Below, in pieces: positions 7,034-16,006 of a stretch of DNA of 64,000 nt. The notes under the pieces are model-generated. The model searched no databases, was not told the DNA's origin, and worked only from the letters and a program-made list of their open reading frames with translations. The stretch is from NCBI RefSeq assembly GCF_027270315.1, contig NZ_CP114413.1, forward strand, positions 6,758,001-6,822,000, given 5' to 3'. Within the stretch, counting starts at the first letter, position 1; each line of letters begins with the position of its first letter. The DNA comes from Streptomyces cinnabarinus (GTDB taxonomy: Bacteria > Actinomycetota > Actinomycetes > Streptomycetales > Streptomycetaceae). A program made the translations under genes and the position numbers.

Positions 7034-9304
7034 ATGAGAGTGGCGATTGTGGGTGGTGGACCTGGAGGGCTGTACGCCGCCGCGCTGCTGAAACGCCTGG
7101 ACCCCACCCGGGAGATCACCGTCTGGGAACGCAACGCCCCCGACGACACCTTCGGCTTCGGAGTGGTCCTCTCCGACGAGACCCTCGGCGGCATAGAACA
7201 CGCGGACCCCCAGGTCTACGAGGCCCTGCAGCACCACTTCACCCGCTGGGACGACATAGACATCAGCCACCGCAACACCCGCCACACCTCCGGAGGACAC
7301 GGCTTCGCGGCCCTGGGGCGCAAGCGTCTCCTGGAGATCCTGCACAACCGCTGCCGCACCCTCGGCGTGGACCTCCGCTTCAACTCCGAAGCCCCGTACC
7401 CCGCCTGGCTGGCCGAGACCCACGACCTGGTCATCAGCGCCGACGGTGTGCACAGCACCACCCGCGAGGCCTACGCCCATGTGTTCCGCCCCCATGTGAC
7501 CACCCACCACTGCCGCTACATCTGGCTGGCCACCGACTTCGCCTTCGACGCCTTCCGCTTCGAGATCGCCGAGACCGAGCACGGCGTGATGCAACTGCAC
7601 GGCTACCCCTACGCGCCCGACGCCTCCACCGTCATCGTCGAGATGCGCGAGGAGGTCTGGCGCGCCGCCGGCTTCGCGGACCTGGACGTCGCCGACTCCA
7701 TCGAGCGCTGCGCCAAGATCTTCGCGGACCCCCTGCGCGGACGCCCCCTGCACACCAACAAGTCCGCCTGGACCACCTTCCGCACGGTCGTCAACGCACA
7801 CTGGTCGCACGAGAACATCGTGCTGCTCGGCGACGCCGCCCACACCGCGCACTTCTCCATCGGCTCCGGCACCAAGCTCGCCGTGGAGGACGCGCTCGCC
7901 CTCGCCGCCTGTCTGGAGGAACAGCCCTCCGTGGAGCGGGCGCTGGCGGCGTACGAGGAGGAGCGCAAGCCGGTCGTCGCCTCCACCCAGCGCGCCGCCC
8001 GCGCCAGCCTGGAGTGGTTCGAGAACATCGGTCTCTATCTCGGCCAGCCGCCCCGCCAGTTCGCCTTCAACCTCCTCACCCGCAGCCGCCGCGTCACCCA
8101 CGACAACCTCCGGCTGCGCGACCCCCGCTTCACGGAGTCGGTCGAGCGGGACTTCGGCTGCCCGCCCGGCACGCCCCCGATGTTCACCCCGCTCCGGCTG
8201 CGCGGACTGACCCTGCGCAACCGGGTCGTCGTCTCACCGATGGACATGTACTCCGCCGTCGACGGTCTCCCGGGCGACTTCCACCTCGTCCACCTGGGCG
8301 CGCGTGCCCTCGGCGGCGCCGGTCTGGTGATGACCGAGATGGTGTGCGTCAGCGCCGAGGGCCGGATCACCCCCGGCTGCACCGGCCTCTACACCGCCGA
8401 ACAGGCCGAGGGGTGGCGGCGGATCACCGACTTCGTGCACGCGCAGGCGCCCGGCACCGCGATCGGCGTGCAGCTCGGGCACAGCGGGCGCAAGGGCTCG
8501 ACCAAGCTGATGTGGGAGGGCATCGACGAGCCGCTGCCCGACGGCAACTGGCCCCTGGTGGCCGCTTCCCCGCTTCCCTACCGGCCGGACAGTCAGACCC
8601 CGCGCGAGCTGACCCGTGCCCAACTGACCGATCTGCGGGAGCAGTTCGCCTCGGCGGCCTGGCGGGCGGCCCGTGCCGGGTTCGACCTCCTCGAACTGCA
8701 CTGCGCCCACGGCTATCTGCTCTCCGGCTTCCTCTCCCCGCTCACGAACCGCCGCACCGACGCCTACGGCGGCTCCCTCGCCGAGCGCCTGCGCTTCCCA
8801 CTGGAGGTCTTCGACGCGATCCGGGGCGTATGGCCCGAGGAACGGCCCATGACCGTCCGTATCTCCGCCACGGACTGGGCCGAGGGCGGCACCGGGGCCG
8901 AGGACGCCGTGGAGATCGCCCGCGCTTTCGCCGCGCACGGCGCCGACGCCATCGACGTCTCCACCGGGCAGGTCGTGGCCGAGGAGCGACCGGAGTACGG
9001 GCGCTCGTACCAGACGCCGTACGCCGACCGGATCCGCAACTCCCTCGGCGTCCCGGTGATCGCGGTCGGCGCGATCTCCTCCTGGGACGACGTCAACTCC
9101 CTGATCCTGGCGGGCCGCACCGACCTGTGCGCCCTGGCCCGCCCCCACCTCTACGACCCGCACTGGACCCTGCACGCGGCGGCGGAACAGTCCTACGACG
9201 GCCCGGGCGTGACCTGGCCGGCCCCGTACCGCGCAGGCAGCCGCCGCCCCCAGACCGGCCGCACGGACGCCCCCAAGCCCCGCCTGACGCTGGGGCCTGT
9301 CTGA
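7034..9304 (+). CDS. Bifunctional aryl-CoA flavin monooxygenase / old-yellow-enzyme reductase (salicylyl-CoA 5-hydroxylase or 2-aminobenzoyl-CoA monooxygenase/reductase type)
   Basis: A 756-residue fusion. Residues 1-380 are a group-A flavin monooxygenase with the FAD Rossmann motif G-G-G-P-G-G-L-Y-A-A at the extreme N terminus and G-D-A-A-H-T-A-H-F-S-I-G-S-G near residue 270. From about residue 383 (M-F-T-P-L-R-L-R-G-L-T-L-R-N-R) it is an old-yellow-enzyme TIM barrel with V-Q-L-G-H-S-G-R-K and G-F-L-S-P-L-T-N-R-R-T-D-A-Y-G-G. This architecture is known from 2-aminobenzoyl-CoA monooxygenase/reductase of Azoarcus evansii; Streptomyces homologues are usually labelled salicylyl-CoA 5-hydroxylase/oxidoreductase. 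It would hydroxylate, and may reduce, a CoA-activated ortho-substituted benzoate. The last three residues and stop codon lie inside the left terminal repeat of the element at 9292-9467. Confidence 0.85.
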   Translation: MRVAIVGGGPGGLYAAALLKRLDPTREITVWERNAPDDTFGFGVVLSDETLGGIEHADPQVYEALQHHFTRWDDIDISHRNTRHTSGGHGFAALGRKRLLEILHNRCRTLGVDLRFNSEAPYPAWLAETHDLVISADGVHSTTREAYAHVFRPHVTTHHCRYIWLATDFAFDAFRFEIAETEHGVMQLHGYPYAPDASTVIVEMREEVWRAAGFADLDVADSIERCAKIFADPLRGRPLHTNKSAWTTFRTVVNAHWSHENIVLLGDAAHTAHFSIGSGTKLAVEDALALAACLEEQPSVERALAAYEEERKPVVASTQRAARASLEWFENIGLYLGQPPRQFAFNLLTRSRRVTHDNLRLRDPRFTESVERDFGCPPGTPPMFTPLRLRGLTLRNRVVVSPMDMYSAVDGLPGDFHLVHLGARALGGAGLVMTEMVCVSAEGRITPGCTGLYTAEQAEGWRRITDFVHAQAPGTAIGVQLGHSGRKGSTKLMWEGIDEPLPDGNWPLVAASPLPYRPDSQTPRELTRAQLTDLREQFASAAWRAARAGFDLLELHCAHGYLLSGFLSPLTNRRTDAYGGSLAERLRFPLEVFDAIRGVWPEERPMTVRISATDWAEGGTGAEDAVEIARAFAAHGADAIDVSTGQVVAEERPEYGRSYQTPYADRIRNSLGVPVIAVGAISSWDDVNSLILAGRTDLCALARPHLYDPHWTLHAAAEQSYDGPGVTWPAPYRAGSRRPQTGRTDAPKPRLTLGPV

Positions 9305-9467
9305 CCATTCCCGCCTGCCGAGCGGCGTATGGCACGCCCGCTCGCCGCGTTGCCGAACCGCCCACGTGGCTCCGCCACGAGGACGCTCCGGCGCCTTGCG
9401 ATCGCACGCACCATACGCCGCTCGGCCCGCCCTTCGGGCGGACGACGGGAATCGTCAGACAGGCCCC
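9292..9467. repeat. 176-bp non-coding element with terminal inverted repeats (MITE/REP-like)
   Basis: The ends are GGGGCCTGTCTGAC (9292-9305) and its exact reverse complement (9454-9467); the match continues over ATTCCCG with one mismatch, 21 of 22 bases. Inside, CCGAGCGGCGTATGG on the left pairs with its complement near 9411-9425. The centre holds a small hairpin CGTGGC-TCC-GCCACG, and the right arm an extra hairpin around GCCCGCCCTTCGGGCGG. The whole element can fold into one long imperfect stem. No ORF and no obvious target-site duplication. It separates two convergent genes, may terminate both, and supplies the stop codon of the upstream hydroxylase. Confidence 0.7.
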
Positions 9468-9498
9468 GGGACTTGAGGGCATCCAGTGGTGGTGCGGG

Positions 9499-10728
9499 CT
9501 ACAGCTCCACCATCCCGGCGGTCAGCGTCGCGCCGTCCGCCGGGTCGATCACGATGAAGGCGCCGGTGCAGCGGGACACCGCGTAGTCGTCCAGGGCCAG
9601 TGGCTCCGCCGTGCGCAGGGAGATGCGGCCCAGGTCGTTCGCGGCCAGCGACTCCGCGCCGCCGAGGTCCTGGACGATCGCCTTCACGGTGCGGGTGGTG
9701 TGGCGGACCAGGACGCGGTCGCCCACCTTCAGCGGACGGTCGGCCAGATGACAGACCGCCGCCCGGACCTCCCGGGTGAGTGCCGGGACGTCGACCCCCG
9801 AGGTGATCAGGTCGCCGCGCGACACATCCCGCTGATCGGCCAGCCGTACGCTGATCGACTGCGGCGCGTACGCCACCTCCCGGGCTGAACCGAGCACGTC
9901 GATACCGGTGATCTCTGAGGTCTCGCCGGAGGGATGCACCGTGACCCGGTCACCGACGCGCAGCGCGCCCGACACCAACTGGCCCGCGTAGTAGCGGACT
10001 TCGCCGTCCCGGATGACGTACTGCACCGGGAAGCGGGCCGGGGCGTCCGCGGTCTCGACGCCGACGGGGACCTCCTCCAGGAAGTCCAGCAGCGCGGGAC
10101 CCCGGTACCAGTCCATGTGCGTCGAGCGGTCCACCACGTTGTCCCCGACGAGCGCCGACACCGGGATCGGGGTGAAGCCGGGCAGCCCCAACTCGGCCGC
10201 GTGACCGGCGAAGTCCTCGACGATCCGCTCGAACTCCCGCTCCTCGTAACCGACGAGGTCCATCTTGTTCACGGCGAGGACGACGTGCGGGACGCGCAGC
10301 ATCCCCGCCACGGCGGCATGCCGGACGGTCTGCTCGACGACCCCGTTGCGGGCGTCGACCAGGATGATCGCCAGTTCGGCGGTGGAGGCGCCGGTGACCA
10401 TGTTCCGCGTGTACTGCACATGGCCCGGTGTGTCGGCCAGGATGAACCGGCGCCGCGGTGTCGCGAAGTAGCGGTAGGCCACATCGATGGTGATGCCCTG
10501 CTCGCGCTCGGCGCGCAGACCGTCCGTGAGCAGCGCCAGATCCGGGGCCTCCTGGCCGCGGTTGCGGGAAGCGTGCTTCACCGCCTCCAACTGGTCGGCC
10601 AGCACCGACTTGGAGTCGTGCAGCAGTCGGCCGACGAGCGTGGACTTGCCGTCGTCGACCGAACCGGCCGTCGCGAACCGCAGGGTGTCGATGGTCGTCG
10701 TCTCGGAGAGTTCCATGGTCTTGCTCAT
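9499..10728 (-). CDS. cysN: Sulfate adenylyltransferase subunit 1 (GTPase)
   Basis: A 409-residue GTPase subunit of ATP sulfurylase that drives APS formation. The G motifs are G-S-V-D-D-G-K-S-T (residues ~21-29), D-T-P-G-H and N-K-M-D, followed by EF-Tu-like beta-barrel domains. It has no fused C-terminal APS-kinase domain; that activity is encoded separately by cysC. It is third in the minus-strand operon cysC-cysD-cysN, 2 bp after cysD. Confidence 0.94.
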   Translation of the reverse strand: MSKTMELSETTTIDTLRFATAGSVDDGKSTLVGRLLHDSKSVLADQLEAVKHASRNRGQEAPDLALLTDGLRAEREQGITIDVAYRYFATPRRRFILADTPGHVQYTRNMVTGASTAELAIILVDARNGVVEQTVRHAAVAGMLRVPHVVLAVNKMDLVGYEEREFERIVEDFAGHAAELGLPGFTPIPVSALVGDNVVDRSTHMDWYRGPALLDFLEEVPVGVETADAPARFPVQYVIRDGEVRYYAGQLVSGALRVGDRVTVHPSGETSEITGIDVLGSAREVAYAPQSISVRLADQRDVSRGDLITSGVDVPALTREVRAAVCHLADRPLKVGDRVLVRHTTRTVKAIVQDLGGAESLAANDLGRISLRTAEPLALDDYAVSRCTGAFIVIDPADGATLTAGMVEL

Positions 10729-10730
10729 GC

Positions 10731-11630
10731 CTAGAAGTACCCCTCGCGCTTACGGTCTTCCATCGCGGCCTCGGACAGCTTGTCGTCCGCCCGGGTCGCC
10801 CCCCGCTCGGTCAGTCGCGACGCGGCGATCTCGGCGATCACCTTCTCGATGGTGTCGGCGTCGGAATCCACCGCGCCGGTACAGGACATGTCGCCGACCG
10901 TCCGATAGCGGACCTGCCGCTTCTCGACGGTCTCCCCGGACTTGGGCCCGCCCCACTCACCGGCCGTCAGCCACATCCCGCCCCGCGCGAACACCTCACG
11001 GTGATGGGCGTAATAGATCTCCGGCAGCTCGATGTTCTCCCGGGCGATGTACTGCCACACATCCAGCTCGGTCCAGTTCGACAGCGGGAACACCCGCACA
11101 TGCTCACCGGGAGTGTGCCGCCCGTTGTACAGGTTCCACAGCTCGGGCCGCTGACGGCGCGGATCCCACTGGGAGAACTCGTCCCGCAGCGAGAACACCC
11201 GTTCCTTCGCCCGAGCCTTCTCCTCGTCACGGCGCCCGCCGCCGAACACGGCGTCGAAGCGCTCGCTCTGGATCTTCTCCGTGAGCGGCACCGTCTGCAG
11301 CGGATTCCGCGTCCCGTCGGCACGTTCGCGCAGCACACCCCGGTCGATGTAGTCCTGTACGGAGGCCACATGGAGCCGCAGCCCATGTGCCGCCACCGCG
11401 CGGTCCCGGTAGTCGAGCACCTCGGGGAAGTTGTGCCCGGTGTCGACGTGCAGCAGCGAGAACGGCACCGGCGCGGGCGCGAACGCCTTCAGCGCCAGGT
11501 ACAGCATGACGATGGAGTCCTTGCCGCCGGAGAAGAGGATCACCGGACGCTCGAACTCGCCCGCCACCTCGCGGAAGATGTGCACCGCCTCGGACTCCAG
11601 CGCGTCCAGGTGGGAGAGGGCGAAACTCAC
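10731..11630 (-). CDS. cysD: Sulfate adenylyltransferase subunit 2
   Basis: A 299-residue catalytic subunit of ATP sulfurylase (N-type ATP pyrophosphatase fold) with the PP-loop motif F-S-G-G-K-D-S at residues ~34-40. C-terminal features match CysD, including S-L-R-D-E-F-S-Q-W-D-P-R-R-Q-R-P-E-L-W and the terminal K-R-E-G-Y-F. The start overlaps the cysC stop by 4 bp. With CysN it converts sulfate and ATP to APS. Confidence 0.94.
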   Translation of the reverse strand: MSFALSHLDALESEAVHIFREVAGEFERPVILFSGGKDSIVMLYLALKAFAPAPVPFSLLHVDTGHNFPEVLDYRDRAVAAHGLRLHVASVQDYIDRGVLRERADGTRNPLQTVPLTEKIQSERFDAVFGGGRRDEEKARAKERVFSLRDEFSQWDPRRQRPELWNLYNGRHTPGEHVRVFPLSNWTELDVWQYIARENIELPEIYYAHHREVFARGGMWLTAGEWGGPKSGETVEKRQVRYRTVGDMSCTGAVDSDADTIEKVIAEIAASRLTERGATRADDKLSEAAMEDRKREGYF

Positions 11631-12184
11631 AGCAGCCCCCGCTCGGCCAGCACCGCGTACACGGCGTCCGCGGACTCACCGGGGCTCTGCTCCTGCGTCC
11701 GCAGCACCAGCGCCGGGTCCACCGGCGGCTCGTAGGGATCATCGATCCCGGTCAGCCCGGACAGCTCACCCGACGCCTGCCGGGCGTACAGCCCCTTCAC
11801 GTCCCGCTCGCTGCACACCTCGACCGGGGTGGCGACATGCACCTCGACGTACGGCGTCCCGCTCGCCGCGTGCCGCGCCCGTACCGCCTCGCGGCTGTCG
11901 GCGTAGGGGGCGATCACCGGGACGACGGAGAGGACGCCGTTGCGGGCCAGCACCTCGGAGACCAGCCCGATGCGCTGCACGTTGGTGTTGCGGTCCTCCT
12001 TGGAGAAGCCCAGGCCCGCGGAGAGGAAGCGGCGTATCTCGTCGCCGTCCAGGACCTCCACGCGATGTCCCTCGGTCTTCAACCGGTCGCCGAGCAGGCG
12101 GGCGATCGTCGTCTTGCCCGCGCTCGGCAGCCCGGTGAGCCAGATCGTGGCTCCCTGAGCCCTTGCCGTGGTGGTCATGCGCAA
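11627..12184 (-). CDS. cysC: Adenylyl-sulfate kinase
   Basis: A 185-residue APS kinase. The P-loop is G-L-P-S-A-G-K-T-T (residues ~18-26) and the substrate segment F-S-K-E-D-R-N-T-N-V-Q-R-I-G. It phosphorylates APS to PAPS. The operon contains no PAPS reductase (cysH) or sulfite reductase (cysI), with which cysCDN is usually linked in Streptomyces. This copy may serve sulfation or be a relocated or duplicate set. It sits inside an aromatic-acid gene cluster to which it has no obvious link. Confidence 0.93.
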   Translation of the reverse strand: MRMTTTARAQGATIWLTGLPSAGKTTIARLLGDRLKTEGHRVEVLDGDEIRRFLSAGLGFSKEDRNTNVQRIGLVSEVLARNGVLSVVPVIAPYADSREAVRARHAASGTPYVEVHVATPVEVCSERDVKGLYARQASGELSGLTGIDDPYEPPVDPALVLRTQEQSPGESADAVYAVLAERGLL

Positions 12185-12297
12185 CAGTCCTCTTTTTCCT
12201 TACCTGGCATGCGACTCGGTGCACGCTAGGTGAGAAATCTGAGAAGAGTGCCGGAAGGGCCTGAGGGTTCTCTGAGGGACCGGAGTTGTGGCCGGGG

Positions 12298-13110
12298 TCA
12301 CAGCCCGGCGAACCGCGCCCCCGCGTCCCGCAGTCGCCGGTGCAGCGCCCGGAACACCGCCGCCGACCGCACGCCCGGCCAGTCCTCGGGGAGCAGCCGG
12401 GCGGGCAGCCCGGGGTCGACGTAGGGCAGATGGCGCCAGGAGTCCAGGGCGAGGAGGTAGTCGCGGTACGCCTCCTCGGGCGGGGTGTCCGAGCGCCGCT
12501 CCCAGTCGTGCAGCACGGGCGCGTGGCGGTCGAGGAACGCCTCGTGCTGCTTGGCGATGGCCGCCAGGTCCCACCAGCGGGTGACGGCCTCCACGGTCGG
12601 CGTGAAGCCCAGGTGCTCGCCGCGGAAGAAGTCGACGTACGGCTCCAGGCGCAGCCGGGCCAGTGTGTGCCGGGTCTCCTCGTACAGCCGTGCGGGCGCG
12701 ATCCACACGCCGGGGGCGGCCGTGCCGAAGCCGAGGCCGGCCAGGCGGGAGCGCAGCACATGCCGCTTCTGCCGCTCCGACTCCGGTACGGAGAAGACCG
12801 CGAGCACCCAGCCCTCGTCGTCGGGCGGTGCGGTGGCGTAGACGCGCCGGTCGCCGTCGTCGAGCAACTGGCGGGCGTCCGGCGAGAGTTCGTAGCCCGC
12901 CGCGCCGTCCTCCGTCCGGGCGGGCACGAGCAGCCCGCGTCTCTTGAGCCGGGACACCGACGAGCGCACGGAGGGAGCGTCCACGCCGACCGCGGCCAGC
13001 AGCCGGATCAGCTCGGCGACGGGCACCGGGCCGGGCACATGGCGGCCGTAGGCGCCGTAGAGCGTGACGATCAGAGACCGAGGTGCATGCTGGTCGGACA
13101 CGTTGATCAT
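12298..13110 (-). CDS. PaaX-family transcriptional regulator
   Basis: A 270-residue protein with an N-terminal winged-helix (A-P-S-V-R-S-S-V-S-R-L-K-R-R-G-L-L) and the PaaX central and C-terminal domains (W-V-L-A-V-F-S-V-P-E-S-E-R-Q-K-R and the W-W-D-L region). PaaX proteins repress aromatic-acid CoA-ligase pathways and release DNA on binding the aryl-CoA. The gene lies 18 bp downstream of the aryl-CoA ligase in the same direction, which fits control of this cluster. Confidence 0.88.
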   Translation of the reverse strand: MINVSDQHAPRSLIVTLYGAYGRHVPGPVPVAELIRLLAAVGVDAPSVRSSVSRLKRRGLLVPARTEDGAAGYELSPDARQLLDDGDRRVYATAPPDDEGWVLAVFSVPESERQKRHVLRSRLAGLGFGTAAPGVWIAPARLYEETRHTLARLRLEPYVDFFRGEHLGFTPTVEAVTRWWDLAAIAKQHEAFLDRHAPVLHDWERRSDTPPEEAYRDYLLALDSWRHLPYVDPGLPARLLPEDWPGVRSAAVFRALHRRLRDAGARFAGL

Positions 13111-13128
13111 CTTAGGTCGTCGGCATCA

Positions 13129-14730
13129 TTACCGGTCACTCCCGGTCTCGGCCGCCACTCGCAACTTGAACCGCTGGAGCTTTCCGGTGGCCGTGCGCGG
13201 CAGCGCGTCGAGGAAGACGATCTCGCGCGGGCACTTGTACGGCGCCAGCTCCTCGCGCACGAAGGTCCGCAGCGCCTCCGCGTCGCGCCGGGCGCCGGGC
13301 CTGAGCACCGTGAACGCCATCACGATCTGCCCGCGCGCCGCGTCCGGGCGGCCCACGACCGCGGTCTCCAGCACGTCCGGGTGGCGCAGCAGGGCCTCCT
13401 CGACCTCGGGGCCCGCGATGTTGTACCCGGCCGAGATGATCATGTCGTCCGCGCGGGCGATGTAGCGGAAGTAGCCGTCACTCTCCCGGACGTAGGTGTC
13501 GCCGGTGATGTTCCAGCCGTGCCGCACGTACTCCCGCTGCCGCGGGTCGGCGAGATAGCGGCAGCCGACCGGTCCGCGCACCGCGAGCAGCCCCGGTTCC
13601 CCGTCGGGCTTCTCCCGGCCCTCGGCGTCGACCACGCGCGCGTGCCAGCCGGGGACCGGGACCCCGGTGGTGCCGGGGCGGATGTGCTCGTCGGCGGCGG
13701 AGACGAAGATGTGCAGCAGCTCGGTGGCGCCGATGCCGTTGATGATGCGCAGCCCGGTCCGCTCGTGCCAGGCCCGCCAGGTGGCCGCGGGCAGGTTCTC
13801 CCCGGCCGACACACAGCGACGCAGCGAGGAGACGTCGTGCCCGGCCAGCTCGTCGAGCATCGCGCGATAGGCGGTCGGCGCCGTGAACAGTACAGTCACC
13901 CGGTGCTCGGCGACGGCCGGCAACAGCTGCTTGGGACCGGCCTGTTCGAGCAGCAGCGCGCTCGCCCCGGCGCGCAGCGGGAAGACGACGAGCCCGCCGA
14001 GCCCGAAGGTGAAGCCGAGCGGGGGGCTGCCCGCGAAGACATCGCCCACATGTGGCTGGAGCACATATTTGGAGAAGGTGTCCGCTATCGCCAACACATC
14101 ACGGTGGAAGTGCATACAGCCCTTGGGCCGTCCGGTGGTCCCGGAGGTGAAGGCGATCAGCGCCACGTCGTCGGAGGCGGTGTCCACGGCCGGGTACGGC
14201 GTGCTCGGCGCCGCCCGGCGCAGCAGGTCGTCCGGGGAGTCACCGCCGTAGGTGGCGATCCGCAGGCCCGGTACCTCCGCCTTGGCGAGGTCGTCGACGG
14301 CGCGGATGTCGCACAGGGCGTGCCCCACCTCGGCTATCTCGCACATCGTGCGCAGCTCGTGCGGGCGCTGCTGGGCCAGCACGGTCACCGCGACCGCGCC
14401 CGCCTTCAGCACCGCCAGCCAGCAGGCCGCGAGCCACGGGGTGGTGGGGCCGCGCAGCAGCACCCGGTTGCCCGGGACCACCCCGAGATCGTCGGTGAGC
14501 AGATGCGCCAGCCGGTCGACGCGGGCGCGCAGCTCGCCGTAGGTCCAGGCCGGGCCCGTCGGGGTGCGGAACGCCGGGCGGTCGTCCGGGGGGCCGTGCA
14601 GCAGTTCGGCGGCGCAGTTCAGCCGTTCGGGGTAGCGCAGCTCCGGCAGGTCGAAGCTGAGCTCCGGCCACTGCTCGGACGGCGGGAGGTGGTCCCGCGC
14701 GAAGGTGTCGAGATGCGCCGAGTGGTTCAT
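13129..14730 (-). CDS. Aryl-CoA ligase (benzoate/2-aminobenzoate-CoA ligase type)
   Basis: A 533-residue ANL-superfamily enzyme. The AMP-binding motif is I-A-F-T-S-G-T-T-G-R-P-K-G (residues ~192-204), with G-I-G-A-T-E-L-L-H, and the C-terminal catalytic Lys in R-T-A-T-G-K-L-Q-R. The C-M-H-F-H-R-D after the P-loop is typical of benzoate-type CoA ligases. ATG 14730 follows an AAGGGGGCG site. It would activate the aromatic acid with CoA for the fused monooxygenase. It is divergent from the acyl-CoA dehydrogenase gene (145-bp shared promoter region) and followed by paaX. Anthranilate and salicylate are the leading substrate candidates. Confidence 0.85.
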   Translation of the reverse strand: MNHSAHLDTFARDHLPPSEQWPELSFDLPELRYPERLNCAAELLHGPPDDRPAFRTPTGPAWTYGELRARVDRLAHLLTDDLGVVPGNRVLLRGPTTPWLAACWLAVLKAGAVAVTVLAQQRPHELRTMCEIAEVGHALCDIRAVDDLAKAEVPGLRIATYGGDSPDDLLRRAAPSTPYPAVDTASDDVALIAFTSGTTGRPKGCMHFHRDVLAIADTFSKYVLQPHVGDVFAGSPPLGFTFGLGGLVVFPLRAGASALLLEQAGPKQLLPAVAEHRVTVLFTAPTAYRAMLDELAGHDVSSLRRCVSAGENLPAATWRAWHERTGLRIINGIGATELLHIFVSAADEHIRPGTTGVPVPGWHARVVDAEGREKPDGEPGLLAVRGPVGCRYLADPRQREYVRHGWNITGDTYVRESDGYFRYIARADDMIISAGYNIAGPEVEEALLRHPDVLETAVVGRPDAARGQIVMAFTVLRPGARRDAEALRTFVREELAPYKCPREIVFLDALPRTATGKLQRFKLRVAAETGSDR

Positions 14731-14875
14731 GGCGGTGCGCCCCCTTGCCTGGTGGGCTCCCTGGTGGGCTCGCTCGTCGAGCGTATCGTGTTGGTGACGG
14801 CAGTCAACTGTGCGCGATACCGTCGGGGGAGTGGCTCTGCGGCCACCTCGACAGCCGCGGGGAGAGAGGACGGCG

Positions 14876-16006
14876 ATGCCCGCATTCTCACTCGAACCGG
14901 AACAGACCGCCTGGTGTGCCGAACTGCGCCGGCTGGCCGCCGAGCGGCTGCGGCCGCTGGCCGAGAAGGGCGAGCCCGGCCAGGTCAACCGTCCGCTCGT
15001 CGCCGAGCTGGGCACCCTCGGCCTGCTGCCCCGGCTCTTCACCTCCGGCGCTCTGGACCTCTGCCTGATGCGCGAGTCCCTGGCCTACGCCTGCACCGAG
15101 GCGGAGACCGCGCTCGCCCTCCAGGGCCTTGGCGCCCACCCGGTGCACGCCCACGGCACCCCGGAACAGCGCGCGCACTGGCTGCCCCGGGTCGGCGAGG
15201 GCCGGGCGGTGGCCGCGTTCGCGCTGAGCGAGCCGGGTGCGGGCTCGGACGCGGCGGCCCTGTCCCTGGCCGCCGCCCCCGACGGCCCGTCCGCCTGGCG
15301 CCTCACTGGCGAGAAGTGCTGGATCTCCAACGCCCCCGACGCCGACTTCTACACCGTCTTCGCGCGGACCACCCCGGGCGCCGGATCCCGGGGCGTGACC
15401 GCGTTCCTGGTGCCGGCCGACCGCCCCGGCCTGACCGGCACCCCCCTCGACCTGCTCTCCCCGCACCCCATCGGCAGCCTGGCCTTCGACGCGGTCCCGG
15501 TGACCGCCGACGACCTCCTCGGCGAGCCCGACCGCGGCTTCCGGGTGGCGATGGGCACCCTGAACCTCTTCCGCCCCAGCGTCGGCGCCTTCGCGGTCGG
15601 CATGGCCCAGGCGGCCCTGGACGCGACGCTCACCCACACGTCCCGACGGGACGCGTTCGGCGGCAAGCTGAGGGACCTTCAGACGGTGGCCCACCAGGTC
15701 GCCGACATGGCCCTGCGCACCGAGGCGGCCCGGCTGATGGTCTACGCGGCGGCGACGGCGTACGACGAAGGCGCCCCGGACGTCCCCCGGCGCTCGGCGA
15801 TGGCGAAGCTGCTGGCCACCGAGACGGCCCAGGACGTCGTCGACCGGGCCGTCCAGTTGCACGGGGCGCGGGCCCTGCGCCGCGGCCATCTGCTGGAGCA
15901 CCTGTACCGCGAGGTCCGTGCCCCGCGCATCTACGAGGGCGCCAGCGAGGTCCAACGCGGCATCATCGCCAAGGAGCTGTACGCCGACCTGGAGGACTCA
16001 GGATGA
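14876..16006 (+). CDS. Acyl-CoA dehydrogenase family protein
   Basis: A 376-residue flavoprotein dehydrogenase. Visible motifs: F-A-L-S-E-P-G-A-G-S-D-A-A-A (FAD/substrate), K-C-W-I-S-N-A-P-D-A-D, and near the C terminus I-Y-E-G-A-S-E-V-Q-R-G, where the Glu of Y-E-G is at the catalytic-base position. ATG 14876 follows GGGGAGAGAGGA. Its stop overlaps the RidA-like start (ATGA). By context it oxidises a ring-derived acyl-CoA in the aromatic pathway. Confidence 0.88.
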   Translation: MPAFSLEPEQTAWCAELRRLAAERLRPLAEKGEPGQVNRPLVAELGTLGLLPRLFTSGALDLCLMRESLAYACTEAETALALQGLGAHPVHAHGTPEQRAHWLPRVGEGRAVAAFALSEPGAGSDAAALSLAAAPDGPSAWRLTGEKCWISNAPDADFYTVFARTTPGAGSRGVTAFLVPADRPGLTGTPLDLLSPHPIGSLAFDAVPVTADDLLGEPDRGFRVAMGTLNLFRPSVGAFAVGMAQAALDATLTHTSRRDAFGGKLRDLQTVAHQVADMALRTEAARLMVYAAATAYDEGAPDVPRRSAMAKLLATETAQDVVDRAVQLHGARALRRGHLLEHLYREVRAPRIYEGASEVQRGIIAKELYADLEDSG

